From positions 1 through 64,000 of the forward strand of contig NZ_JAPFFT010000003.1 in the NCBI RefSeq assembly GCF_026241105.1: a stretch of 64,000 nt of DNA, written 5' to 3'. Shown here piece by piece: positions 24,141 to 32,618 of this stretch. Below the pieces are notes generated by a model that saw only the letters and a program-made list of their open reading frames with translations, was not told the DNA's origin and did not search any database. The first letter of the stretch is position 1. The number at the start of each line of letters is the position of its first letter. A program made the translations under genes and the position numbers. Source of the DNA: Arthrobacter rhizophilus (GTDB lineage Bacteria; Actinomycetota; Actinomycetes; Actinomycetales; Micrococcaceae).

Positions 24141-25850
24141 CTACGCCCCCAGCAGCACCTGGGACACGGCCGCGCCTACTGCGGCCCTGATGCCCACGTG
24201 CAGCGGGCGCAGCTCGGAACGGTCGGCGCGTACTTCGACGATGCTGCGCCCCTTCAAAGGCGAGGCAAGCACGGCGGCGAGCTCCGCCGTCGTACGCACT
24301 GAAGTGTGCCCGACGCCGTATGCCGCGGCCAGCGCGGAAATGTCGACGCTGTGCGGGGTGCCGAAGAGGCGCTCGACGGCGGTGCCGTAGCCGCCGTCGT
24401 CCTCCACCTTGCCGTGCTCGAGGAGGCCGAAGATGCCCCCGCCGGAGTCGTTGAGGACCACGATGCGCAGGTCCGGCCCGGGTTCTCCTGCTCCGAGGAG
24501 CAGGCCGCCGGCGTCGTGCAGGAAGGTGACGTCGCCCAGGAGGAGAGTGGTTTCGCGGCCCGCGCCGAGGGCGATTCCCGTAGCCGTGGAGATGGTTCCG
24601 TCGATGCCGGCGAGGCCGCGGTTCGCGAAAACCGTGGCCAGGGGCTCGGAGGCAGGCTGTCCGGCGAGGTCGACGTCGCGGATGCCGTTGGAGGAGCCCA
24701 GAACCAGCTGCCCGCGGGCTTGTTTCCAAACGACGGCTCCCACGGCGGGCCCGTTGGCAGCAGGCTCCGCTTCGAGAACGCCGTCGAGCGCGTGTTGGGC
24801 TGCGGCCCCGGCGAGGAGCCAGGCGTCGAGCCATTCGTCCGAGCCCCGGCCTGCGAACTCCGCCAATTCAGTCAGCGAATCAAAGCGTTCCTCACGACGC
24901 CGGCCGTGCTCGTACCAGGCCACCGGAACGGGCTCGTACATCGCGGCGGGGAGGTCGTTTCGGGCAAGCAAGGCTGCGACGGGCCGCGAAAGGGTCGGAC
25001 GCCCGAAGACCACCACCCGTTCGATCGGCAGGGCAGAGCTTGGTCCGAAGTTGTCCAGCATCAGGCGATACGGCCCGATCGCATTGGGGCCGAAGCGCGC
25101 GTTGGACGAGGGCTCGGCGAGCAAGGGAAAGCCGTGGGCGCGGGCGAAGGCCTCGGCGACCGGACCGGCGTCGTGCCCTGCCAGGACCACCGTCCGCCGT
25201 TCGGTCAGTTCCGCGGGAGCGGGGGGCATGCTCAGTGGCTGGGGACCGGAGTCGTAGTGGAAGACTCCGTGGCCCTTGGTGGCGGGCAGCGCCTCGCCTG
25301 GTTCCGGAACCAATGGCTCGCGGAAGGCAAGGTTGAGCTGCACCGGGCCTGGAGGGGTGTCCTCGAGGGCGCCGGTTGCCGCGTAAAGGGCGGTCTCGAC
25401 GGCGTGCTGGGGGTTGCTGCCCGCGGGAATGTCGACGGCGAAGCGCACGTGTTCGCCGAAGAGGTCCAGCTGGATGGTGGTTTGGTTGGCGCCGGTGCCC
25501 AGGAGTTCGGCGGGACGATCGGCCGAAAGGACTACGAGGGGAACCGCAGCGTGGTTGGCCTCCATGACCGCGGGGAGGAGATTCCCGACGGCGGTGCCTG
25601 AGGTGGTGAGGACGGCCGCCGGGGCGCCCGTGGACAGGGCCAGGCCCAGGGCCGTGAAACCAGCTGAGCGTTCGTCGATCCTGACGAGGAGGCGGACGTT
25701 TCCGGCTGCTTCGGCCTCGGCCAGCGCGTAGGCCATAGGTGCCGAGCGCGAACCCGGAGAGACCACCACGTACCGCACACCGCCGTCGAGCAACGCCTTA
25801 ACGGCGATCCGGGCAGCGGCGAGGGAGCTCAGGGAGCCTTGCGAAGTCAC
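24141..25850 (-). CDS. menD: SEPHCHC synthase
   Basis: The 569-residue thiamine-diphosphate enzyme joins isochorismate and 2-oxoglutarate in menaquinone synthesis. It opens with VSPGSRSAPMAYALAEA and has RIDERSAGFTALGLA, LSADRPAELLGTGANQTI-like wording and the ThDP/Mg segment LLLGDVTFLHDAGGLL near the C-terminus, all MenD hallmarks. Start is GTG 25850. Same strand as menC, which lies upstream, separated by a terminator-like hairpin at 25889-25916. Confidence 0.93.
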   Translation of the reverse strand: MTSQGSLSSLAAARIAVKALLDGGVRYVVVSPGSRSAPMAYALAEAEAAGNVRLLVRIDERSAGFTALGLALSTGAPAAVLTTSGTAVGNLLPAVMEANHAAVPLVVLSADRPAELLGTGANQTTIQLDLFGEHVRFAVDIPAGSNPQHAVETALYAATGALEDTPPGPVQLNLAFREPLVPEPGEALPATKGHGVFHYDSGPQPLSMPPAPAELTERRTVVLAGHDAGPVAEAFARAHGFPLLAEPSSNARFGPNAIGPYRLMLDNFGPSSALPIERVVVFGRPTLSRPVAALLARNDLPAAMYEPVPVAWYEHGRRREERFDSLTELAEFAGRGSDEWLDAWLLAGAAAQHALDGVLEAEPAANGPAVGAVVWKQARGQLVLGSSNGIRDVDLAGQPASEPLATVFANRGLAGIDGTISTATGIALGAGRETTLLLGDVTFLHDAGGLLLGAGEPGPDLRIVVLNDSGGGIFGLLEHGKVEDDGGYGTAVERLFGTPHSVDISALAAAYGVGHTSVRTTAELAAVLASPLKGRSIVEVRADRSELRPLHVGIRAAVGAAVSQVLLGA

Positions 25851-25888
25851 CGCACCAGTCTATTAGCGGCGCCTCCCCCTCAAACGCT

Positions 25889-25916
25889 CGCTCACCTATG
25901 AAAGCAAAGGTGAGCG
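25889..25916. terminator. Hairpin between menC and menD
   Basis: CGCTCACCT (25889-25897) pairs perfectly with AGGTGAGCG (25908-25916) around a ten-base loop. It is downstream of menC and about 40 bp upstream of menD, so it may separate or attenuate the two. Confidence 0.55.
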
Positions 25917-25944
25917 ACCGTCGGGTGGCGAGAGGACGCTCCGG

Positions 25945-26949
25945 TTAGGTTCCGGTGAACTGCCCGGCCAGGAGAGCGTGCACTCGGCGGAGCCTGTCCA
26001 GCCACCAGTCGCGACGTTCAGCGGGAGCCGCGTATTGCTCCAGTAGCCCCTCGTCGGCGACGGCTTCGCGGACGCGGATGGCGCCGACGTCGGGCACTAA
26101 CGGATCCCGCGTGATGTCCGAGGTGAACAGCCGCACGGTCCCCAGCCCGCACGCGTAAGGCAGTTCCGGCAGCGCGGCGGCGAGCGCCAGCCCCGCGCGG
26201 ATCCCCACCGACGTGTCCAGCGCCGAGCTCACGACGGCGGGAAGCCCTGCTTGCGCCACGATGTCCAGCGCGCGCCGCACTCCCCCAAGCGGCGCCACCT
26301 TGACGACGATCAGGTCCGCCGCGCCGGCCCGGGCCACCTTGAGGGGGTCGTCTTCCTTCCGCACGGATTCATCGGCGGCGATGAGCACGGGCGTGCCCTG
26401 CTGCGCGAGCCGTCGGCGGACTTCGGCGAGGCCCTCGATATCCGGTACGGGTTGCTCGGCGTATTCGAGCCCGACGGCGGAAAGTCGCCCAAGTGCCTCG
26501 ATCGCCTGGGGCACGTCCCAGCCCGCGTTCGCGTCGACGCGGATCGCGGCGTCCGGCAGGGCGTCCCGGACGGCAGTGACGCGCGCGACGTCGTCGGCGA
26601 GTTCCTGCCCGCGCTCGGCCACCTTGACTTTGACGGCGTCCACGCGGCCGAAGCGCTCCAGGACCTCGGGCACCCGGGCGGCAGGCACGGCGGGAACCGT
26701 GGCGTTGACGGGGATAGTGTCTCTCAGCTGGGGCGGAAAACCCTGCCAAGCGGCTTCGACGGCGGCGGCGAGCCAACGGGAGGCCTCGGCGTCGCCGTAC
26801 TCGGGGAACGGGCAAAACTCGCCCCATCCGGCCGGGCCGCGGAACAGCAGGGTCTCGCGCTCCGTGATCCCCCGAAACTTGACGCGCATCGGCAGGCTGA
26901 CCACGGTGGCGGTGGCAAGGAGCTCGTCGAGGGTGGGGAATTCGGGCAT
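25945..26949 (-). CDS. menC: o-Succinylbenzoate synthase
   Basis: I start at ATG 26949 (MPEFPTLDELL). An open frame continues far upstream on this strand but only as the antisense of the LacI gene. The 334-residue enolase-superfamily enzyme has VKVKVAE (catalytic Lys pair), RVDANAGW, EYAEQPV and AADESV for the metal-binding acidic residues, and VVKVAPLGG with the second catalytic Lys. It dehydrates SHCHC to o-succinylbenzoate, the step after MenD. Confidence 0.9.
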   Translation of the reverse strand: MPEFPTLDELLATATVVSLPMRVKFRGITERETLLFRGPAGWGEFCPFPEYGDAEASRWLAAAVEAAWQGFPPQLRDTIPVNATVPAVPAARVPEVLERFGRVDAVKVKVAERGQELADDVARVTAVRDALPDAAIRVDANAGWDVPQAIEALGRLSAVGLEYAEQPVPDIEGLAEVRRRLAQQGTPVLIAADESVRKEDDPLKVARAGAADLIVVKVAPLGGVRRALDIVAQAGLPAVVSSALDTSVGIRAGLALAAALPELPYACGLGTVRLFTSDITRDPLVPDVGAIRVREAVADEGLLEQYAAPAERRDWWLDRLRRVHALLAGQFTGT

Positions 26950-26971
26950 GGTGGATACTCTACGCCCGGCA

Positions 26972-27067
26972 TATCTGCAGGAGGGTTTGGGTGGAAGGGC
27001 ATATATCTGCAGGAGGATCGCCGTAAAGGGCTCTAAAAGTGCAGGAGGGTTGCAGTACCGGCGGCCC
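26972..27067. repeat. 32-bp-period repeat array, three units
   Basis: Units begin at 26972, 27004 and 27036, exactly 32 bp apart. Each has the core CTGCAGGAGG or GTGCAGGAGG followed by about 20 variable bases. The first two also share TATCTGCAGGAGG. The same unit and period occur at 30045-30280. It lies between menC and lacI, upstream of both. Confidence 0.75.
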
Positions 27068-27083
27068 TCACACGCGTTAGGTA
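27068..27083. promoter_or_regulatory. Candidate LacI operator half-site
   Basis: CTCACACGCGTTAGGTA resembles the palindrome CCTAACACGTGTTAGG found at 29969-29984, keeping CAC-CG-GTTAGG. It lies about 45 bp upstream of the lacI-type gene and suggests autoregulation. Confidence 0.45.
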
Positions 27084-27126
27084 GAATGCAGCAAGAAACC
27101 CGAACCACCCCCGGAGGAGAGCCCGC

Positions 27127-28200
27127 ATGCAGCGCAAGGCCACAGCGCTCGACGTCGCGAAACGGGCGGGCGTCTCGCGGAGTGCGGTGTCGCTGGTGCT
27201 CAACGGGCGCGGCGACGGCAATGTGGCCAAGGAGAGCCAGGACCGCATCCGGCAGGCCGCGGCGGAGCTCAACTACTCGCCCAACGCCATCGCCCTGAGC
27301 CTGCGGAACCAACGCACGCGCGTAATTGGCATCGTGTCTGACGAGGTGGTTGTGAGCCCGTTCGACGGCAACATCATCGGTGGCGCCGACGATGTGGCCC
27401 GCGCCCACGGCTTTGTCACGGTCGTCATGGACACCGAGCGCGACGCCTCGCGGGACGAGAGCGCCGTCGAAACCCTGCTGGACCGGCAAGTGGACGGGCT
27501 GATGTACGTCACGGTCGGCTTGAAGCCACTCGACGTGCCCCAGGGCATGCTGCGGGTCCCCTCTGTGCTGGCCAACTGCTTCGACAACAGCCCCACCCCG
27601 CGGCTCCACCATGTCATCCCTGACGAGGTTTCCGGCGGCAGGGAAGCCACCGAGCACTTGCTGCAGCTGGGCCATCGCGACATCGCCTTCCTCGCCGGCG
27701 CCGCCACCTCCCCGGCTGTGCCATTGCGCATCGAAGGCCACCGGGAGGCCATGGCCAAGGCCGCCATCCCCGTTCGCGACGACCGCGTATTCACGGCCGG
27801 CTGGGACATCAACGACGGATTCCACGGTGCCATGAGACTGCTCTCCTCCACCGAGCGGCCCACGGCGATTGCGTGCGCGAACGATCGCCTCGCCGTCGGG
27901 GTTGCCCTGGCTGCTGCCCGGTTGGGCCTCTCCGTCCCTCACGACCTCTCGGTCATGGGTTACGACGACGAGTTCCGCATCGCCGCCACCATGGTCCCGG
28001 CGCTGACCACCATGGCCCTCCCGTTGCGGGAAATGGGCGCGGCCGCCATGAGCATGTTGCTGGAACAGATTGAGGATGCGGCCCAGAGGCCTGCGGCGGC
28101 CGGCGGCAGGGCGGGTCTGGCGGCCAACGCCGGCTTGGAAACCATGGTTTCCTGCCGTTTGGTGGTTCGTGAGTCCACGGGACCCGTGCCTGCCCGCTAA
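27127..28200 (+). CDS. LacI-family transcription regulator
   Basis: The 357-residue protein starts at ATG 27127 after GGAGGAG. Residues 5-25 form the LacI helix-turn-helix (ALDVAKRAGVSRSAVSLVLN), followed by the hinge. The sugar-binding periplasmic-like domain includes IGIVSDEVVVSPF and a conserved DRLAVGVALAA. It faces a GH32 fructosidase and a ruined sugar-ABC gene, and CACGTG-type operators lie upstream of those genes and of itself. A fructan or sucrose signal is therefore likely. Confidence 0.88.
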   Translation: MQRKATALDVAKRAGVSRSAVSLVLNGRGDGNVAKESQDRIRQAAAELNYSPNAIALSLRNQRTRVIGIVSDEVVVSPFDGNIIGGADDVARAHGFVTVVMDTERDASRDESAVETLLDRQVDGLMYVTVGLKPLDVPQGMLRVPSVLANCFDNSPTPRLHHVIPDEVSGGREATEHLLQLGHRDIAFLAGAATSPAVPLRIEGHREAMAKAAIPVRDDRVFTAGWDINDGFHGAMRLLSSTERPTAIACANDRLAVGVALAAARLGLSVPHDLSVMGYDDEFRIAATMVPALTTMALPLREMGAAAMSMLLEQIEDAAQRPAAAGGRAGLAANAGLETMVSCRLVVRESTGPVPAR

Positions 28201-28202
28201 AT

Positions 28203-28300
28203 CTCCCCACTTTTGGCCGGGCCGCAGCCCGGAATCCGCGAAAGTACGGGGCTTTTGGACTGCGACTCCGGCCAAATGTGGTCAAAAGTGGGGAAACCAC
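28203..28300. repeat. ~100-bp palindromic-ended repeat, copy 3
   Basis: Begins ATCTCCCCACTTTTGGCCGG and ends GGTCAAAAGTGGGGAAACCA. Its reverse complement aligns along its whole length with 34639-34735, sharing GGAATCCGC, TACGGGG and CCGGCCAAA blocks. It occupies the gap between the convergent lacI-type and GH32 genes. Confidence 0.8.
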
Positions 28301-28316
28301 GACGGCGGCCTGCCGC

Positions 28317-29759
28317 CTATTCGGGCAGCCTCAGTTCCCAGATGTCCGCCGCGGCACCTTCGGGAAGCTCAAGGCTCCATATTTCCCCGGCCGCCGGGTA
28401 GGCGCGGAGCGTCGTGGCCACCGAGCCCTTCCGATACACCTCCACCAGGGAAGCATCGACAAAGATGCGGAGCTCCTCGCCCTCGGACAGCGGCCCGGCG
28501 AACACCACTTGCCGCTCCGCTCCGGAGGCCAGCACCAGACGAACCTCGCCAGGGCTACCATCAAGGCCACCAGTCACTATTGCTTCGGCAAACGGCGGCA
28601 AGGGAACGGTCCCGGCCGCCCCGCCCGCAGCCAAGGAACCACGGTAAGCCTCAACCTCGGGCGCAGGAGCCACCACCAGTGACCCGTCCTCAACCGAGAG
28701 GAAGCGCGGGTGGGTTAACACGCCGGCCCAGCCCGCGGCGTCGATCTGGTCCTGCGAACGGCCACGGCGCCCATCACGGCCCGGGCCTTCGTTGGCCCAT
28801 CCCCACAGCAGGGCGCGCGGCTCCGACGAGGACCCAGCGACTTGCAGCTGAACGATCTGCGGGGCGTAAAAATCGCGGCCAAGGTCAGACTTGCCGCCGG
28901 AGCGCGGAACAAACACCGGGAGCCCAGAGGACGGGTCCTCGGCCAGCGAGCCAATGAGGTGGCCCACTCCGTTGGCGTGCTCGTGGTCGTCACCGGAGAG
29001 CCACAGGGAGAACATCATGACCCAGGTTTCAGGGCCGTCGAAAAGTACATCGTCGGAAGGTGCGCCGTCGGAAGGTGCGCCGTGGGAAGGGACTCGGACC
29101 AGCTGCGGGCACTCCCAGATTTCGGCCGGCGTGTGCGTGGCGGCCACGGGGTTTTCGGAGGTCAGCCAGATCCCTTGGTACTTCCAGTCGGACATGTCCT
29201 CCACGGTGTACAGCAAAAGGGCAGCATGTCCATTGGCCAGCCCGGCGCCCTGCATGGCGTACCGCTTGCCGTTGAAACGGAAGAGGAAGGGATCGCGCAC
29301 GGCCGTGACCAACCCGTCGGACGGCATGGTGGCCGCCACGTGGCCGGTTTGCTCCCAGGACACCAAGTCCGCGGAGCCTCTGGAAATCACCACTTGCGAG
29401 TGACCCCCATCCGCCCTGACGCCGGAGTACGCGGCGGTGGGGACGCCGTCGTCGTCGGTCACTACGCCGGTCCAGCAACCGAACTCGTCCGGCCCGCCGT
29501 CCTGTGGGCGCAGCGCGACGGGATGCTCATCCCAGTGCACCAGGTCCGGGGAGCTCACATGGCCCCACTGGATCCGGTGGTGTCGGGCCGATTCCGGGTT
29601 GAACTGGAAGAACACGTGGTACCGGCCGTTGATGTGGCTGACGCCGTTGGGATCGTTGATCCAGCCTTGGGCAGGGCGGGGGTGGAAATGCGGGAACGCG
29701 GGGTCCGGGTGGGTGGCCGCCACAGCAAGGGAAGGAGTAGCGGGTACAAGGTCCGTCAT
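28317..29759 (-). CDS. GH32 beta-fructofuranosidase (sucrose/fructan hydrolase)
   Basis: The 480-residue cytoplasmic enzyme (no signal peptide) shows the GH32 nucleophile motif WINDPNG near residue 33, then FFQFNP, the RDP transition-state motif in TAVRDPFLFR, and the acid/base EIWECPQLV. A beta-sandwich C-terminal domain follows. It would cleave sucrose, sucrose-6-phosphate or fructo-oligosaccharides. ATG 29759 follows GAAAGG. It sits directly downstream of the sugar ABC permease stump, so the original operon probably imported the sugar it splits. Confidence 0.9.
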   Translation of the reverse strand: MTDLVPATPSLAVAATHPDPAFPHFHPRPAQGWINDPNGVSHINGRYHVFFQFNPESARHHRIQWGHVSSPDLVHWDEHPVALRPQDGGPDEFGCWTGVVTDDDGVPTAAYSGVRADGGHSQVVISRGSADLVSWEQTGHVAATMPSDGLVTAVRDPFLFRFNGKRYAMQGAGLANGHAALLLYTVEDMSDWKYQGIWLTSENPVAATHTPAEIWECPQLVRVPSHGAPSDGAPSDDVLFDGPETWVMMFSLWLSGDDHEHANGVGHLIGSLAEDPSSGLPVFVPRSGGKSDLGRDFYAPQIVQLQVAGSSSEPRALLWGWANEGPGRDGRRGRSQDQIDAAGWAGVLTHPRFLSVEDGSLVVAPAPEVEAYRGSLAAGGAAGTVPLPPFAEAIVTGGLDGSPGEVRLVLASGAERQVVFAGPLSEGEELRIFVDASLVEVYRKGSVATTLRAYPAAGEIWSLELPEGAAADIWELRLPE

Positions 29760-29783
29760 CGAAGGCCTTTCAGAAAAGTAGGG

Positions 29784-29945
29784 CTATTTGCCGGTGCCGG
29801 CGGTGAGTCCGTCACACAGGGCGCGCTGGCCGAACATGAACACCACCAGGGCAGGAATCATGGAGAGCATCACGCCCGCCAACACCACGTGTCGGACAAA
29901 CCGATGCCGCGGCCCGGGATGTCCATGCCGGTCAACCGTGGCCAT
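29784..29945 (-). pseudogene. C-terminal stump of sugar ABC transporter permease
   Basis: The minus strand ends with VLAGVMLSMIPALVVFMFGQ then RALCDGLTAGTGK and a stop at 29784. This is the typical last helix and tail of a MalG-type carbohydrate permease. Preceding codons back to an ATG at 29945 read unrelated His/Arg/Pro-rich residues, so the rest of the permease (over 200 residues) and any partner genes are deleted. The 53-codon fused frame could still be translated. The operator cluster at 29966-30034 stands directly upstream. Confidence 0.7.
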
Positions 29946-29965
29946 TGTTTCCTGCCATGCCCTTC

Positions 29966-30034
29966 CTTCCTAACACGTGTTAGGAAGTGTAAATCCACCA
30001 CCTAACACGTGTCAAGCATCACATCCGTGTTAGG
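29966..30034. promoter_or_regulatory. CACGTG-centred LacI-type operator cluster
   Basis: A perfect 22-bp palindrome with core CCTAACACGTGTTAGG spans 29966-29987. CCTAACACGTGTCAAG follows at 30001-30016 and a half-site CCGTGTTAGG at 30025-30034. These match LacI-family operators with a central CG. They sit upstream of the minus-strand stump and GH32 gene and resemble the half-site before the lacI-type gene. Confidence 0.75.
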
Positions 30035-30044
30035 TGATGGTTCC

Positions 30045-30280
30045 CCAACGCTCCTGCAGATATCGCGCCCCACCCGACAAACCCTCCAGCACATATAGCG
30101 CCCAAAACCCCAACCCTCCGGCAGAAATCGCCCCCAATCCGCGGCAACAAGGGGTTAGAACTGAAGGAGCGTCAGTGGAAAACCCGCCATACGTGCAGGA
30201 GGGTCCACCAAAAACCCGCCAAACCTGCAGGAGGGTCCACCAAAAGGCCGCCACACGTGCGGGAGGGTTCACTTCCGAAG
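30045..30280. repeat. 32-bp-period repeat arrays in opposite orientation
   Basis: At 30045-30145 three units read CTCC(A/T)GCA-like cores on the plus strand (30051, 30084, 30116; spacing 33 and 32). At 30161, 30193, 30225 and 30257 four units of exactly 32 bp read in the other orientation, with GTGCAGGAGGGTCCACCAAA as the consensus start. The two halves face each other and could form a large imperfect hairpin. 30290-30440, before the next gene, is strongly pyrimidine-rich and otherwise empty. Confidence 0.75.
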
Positions 30281-30446
30281 ACGCGCAGAATACGCTGATG
30301 CAAGCTGCCCAGTTTTCCCGATCCCCATCCCCTGTTTCCAATCCCAGATCCAGTTCCCATCGCCTTCACTGGCCCTATCTCGTTCCCTACCCCATCACCA
30401 CCCTCTCCTCTTCCTTCCCTTCTCTTCCCTACCTTGGAGCTCATCG

Positions 30447-32618
30447 ATGACAGGTTGGAATGCCGAAAACCTTGCAGGTTCGGCGGGCGCAGGCGCCGTG
30501 ACGCTGTTGGCGGGAACGTCCTTTTGCGTGTCCGCAGCCAACGGCGATATGGATCAGATACGCCCCCACGGAATGTTTTTCCGGGACACGCGGTTTGTGT
30601 CCAACTGGGTGCTGGCGGTGAACGGCCACGCCATCGAGGCCCTGGGCTCCCCGGTCCCGGAGCCCTATCGTGCTGATTTCATCGGCCGGGCGGCACGCAC
30701 CGACGGCCTGGCAGACAGCCACCTGCTGATCGAACGCCGACGGAGCCTGTTCGGCGGAGTGCGCGAGGAAATCACGGTCAGGAACTTTTCCAACAAAGCC
30801 ACTCGATGCACTGTTTCGCTAACGGTAAGCGCTGATTTTGCCGACATCTTCGAGGTCAAAGAAGGGCGGGCACGGCACGAGAGTGTGCATTTGGCGCAGG
30901 GCAGCAATGGGGCGTTGGTCCTTGAGTCCCAGCGGCAGGAGCGGCATGTCCTGGTCACTGTCGACGCCCCGAATGCCTTGGTTGACGGTGATGTCCTCAG
31001 CTATGACGTGGCCATTGCACCCCAAGGCCATTGGTCCACCAATGTGACTGCCACGCCAAGCATTGACGGGGTTGGCCCGGATGCCGACGCCTCTGTTTGG
31101 GGCAGCCAGCGTCCTTACGATGTCCCGGAAGAGAGATTGCAGGAGTGGCACGGCAAGGTTCCTCAAACGGAAGTGGCCAACCACGTCTTCGAAAAGGCGT
31201 TGGATCAAAGCAGGGCAGACCTCGGCTCGTTGCGGATCTTCGACCCCGACCATCCTGGACGCACCGTGGTGGCAGCAGGATCGCCTTGGTTCATGGCCCT
31301 CTTCGGCCGGGACTCGCTCCTGACTTCCTTCATGACCCTTCCCCTCGACCCCTCGCTGGCCTTGGGAACCCTGCAAACCCTCGCCGATCACCAAGGCCGC
31401 ACCGTCAACCCGCTCAGCGAAGAGGAACCCGGCCGGATCCTGCATGAGGTCCGCCTGGGCGCCAGCACGGGCTTGGCCCTTGGGGGCGGGAGTGCCTACT
31501 ACGGGTCGGTGGATGCCACTCCATTGTTCGTCACGCTTGCCGGGGAGCTCACCCGCTGGGGATTCCGCTCGGAGGTCACGGAATCCCTCCTGCCTGCGGT
31601 GGACCGGGCCTTGGATTGGATCCGAGACTACGGAGACGCCGACGGGGATGGCTTTGTGGAGTACTCGCGGGCCACGGACCAAGGCCTGTTCAACCAAGGC
31701 TGGAAGGATTCCGGGGACGGCATCAACTTCGCCGACGGCACTTTGGCCACCCCACCAACCGCGCTGTGCGAAGTCCAGGGCTATGTGTACACGGCCTATC
31801 TCAGCAGGGCACTCATGGCCCAAGAGGACGGAGATGCGAAGCTTGCCGCAGTGTGGGGTTCGCGGGCGGCCGAACTCAAGCGCAAGTTCAACGAGCAGTT
31901 CTGGCTTCCTGAACGCGGCTATTTCGCCATCGCCCTGGACCGCGACAAGCGGCCAGTAGATGCGTGCGCGTCAAATATGGGCCACTGCCTCTGGAGCGGA
32001 ATCGTCGACGACGACAAGGCTCCCTTGGTCGCGGAACGGCTGATGTCGGACACCATGTTCACCGGGTGGGGTGTCCGGACGCTCGCCTCAGACATGGCAG
32101 CCTACAATCCTGCGAGCTACCACAACGGCTCGGTGTGGCCGCACGACAATGCCCTCATTGCCGGCGGCTTGATGCGGTACGGATTTGTGGAGGAGTCCCA
32201 GCGGATCGTCACGGGCCTCTTGGATGCGGCGGAGGCCTTTGGCGGGCGGCTGCCGGAATTGTTCTGCGGCTTGGACAGGAAAACCTACGGGATGCCCGTT
32301 CCGTATCCCTCGTCGTGTTCACCGCAGGCTTGGGCGGCCGCCACACCGGTTCACCTCCTCCGCGTGCTGCTCCGCTTCGATCCTTGCCTCACACACGGAG
32401 GCCTCTGGCTGGCGCCTGTGCTCCCCGAAGGCTTCGGGGACATCAAGATGCGGAACATTCCGCTGGCCGGATCCCGGATTTCCGTGGAGGTGGTCAACGG
32501 AAAAACACGGGTCATGGACCTACCTGAGAATATCGCGCTGCACCTCGAGGCCCGCAAGCCGCTTTCCGACCTGTTGGATGTCCACCATGTCACCGCTGGA
32601 CCGCGGCGGGTGAAGTAG
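30447..32618 (+). CDS. Glycogen-debranching/amylo-1,6-glucosidase-like protein
   Basis: The 723-residue protein starts at ATG 30447 with GGAG eight bases upstream. The N-terminal ~250 residues (LLAGTSFCVSAANGD, GMFFRDTRFVSNW) match the glycogen-debranching N-terminal beta domain. The C-terminal (alpha/alpha)6 part has FGRDSLLTSFMTLP, NQGWKDSGDGI and NGSVWPHDNALI. Family members act on alpha-glucans or glycosylated compatible solutes; the substrate is not evident. It is directly followed, without a gap, by a glycosyltransferase gene, so the two are probably one functional unit. Confidence 0.85.
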   Translation: MTGWNAENLAGSAGAGAVTLLAGTSFCVSAANGDMDQIRPHGMFFRDTRFVSNWVLAVNGHAIEALGSPVPEPYRADFIGRAARTDGLADSHLLIERRRSLFGGVREEITVRNFSNKATRCTVSLTVSADFADIFEVKEGRARHESVHLAQGSNGALVLESQRQERHVLVTVDAPNALVDGDVLSYDVAIAPQGHWSTNVTATPSIDGVGPDADASVWGSQRPYDVPEERLQEWHGKVPQTEVANHVFEKALDQSRADLGSLRIFDPDHPGRTVVAAGSPWFMALFGRDSLLTSFMTLPLDPSLALGTLQTLADHQGRTVNPLSEEEPGRILHEVRLGASTGLALGGGSAYYGSVDATPLFVTLAGELTRWGFRSEVTESLLPAVDRALDWIRDYGDADGDGFVEYSRATDQGLFNQGWKDSGDGINFADGTLATPPTALCEVQGYVYTAYLSRALMAQEDGDAKLAAVWGSRAAELKRKFNEQFWLPERGYFAIALDRDKRPVDACASNMGHCLWSGIVDDDKAPLVAERLMSDTMFTGWGVRTLASDMAAYNPASYHNGSVWPHDNALIAGGLMRYGFVEESQRIVTGLLDAAEAFGGRLPELFCGLDRKTYGMPVPYPSSCSPQAWAAATPVHLLRVLLRFDPCLTHGGLWLAPVLPEGFGDIKMRNIPLAGSRISVEVVNGKTRVMDLPENIALHLEARKPLSDLLDVHHVTAGPRRVK

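Noticed and set aside
26950..28275. Very long minus-strand open frame running upstream of menC
   Set aside because: It is the antisense of the LacI-type gene; its residues are low-complexity Gly/Arg/His wording without motifs, and menC has a good ATG at 26949.
30161..30280. 32-bp-spaced repeats as a CRISPR array
   Set aside because: Units are contiguous with only a ~12-base conserved core and no constant repeat plus unique spacer pattern of CRISPR size; no cas genes are present.
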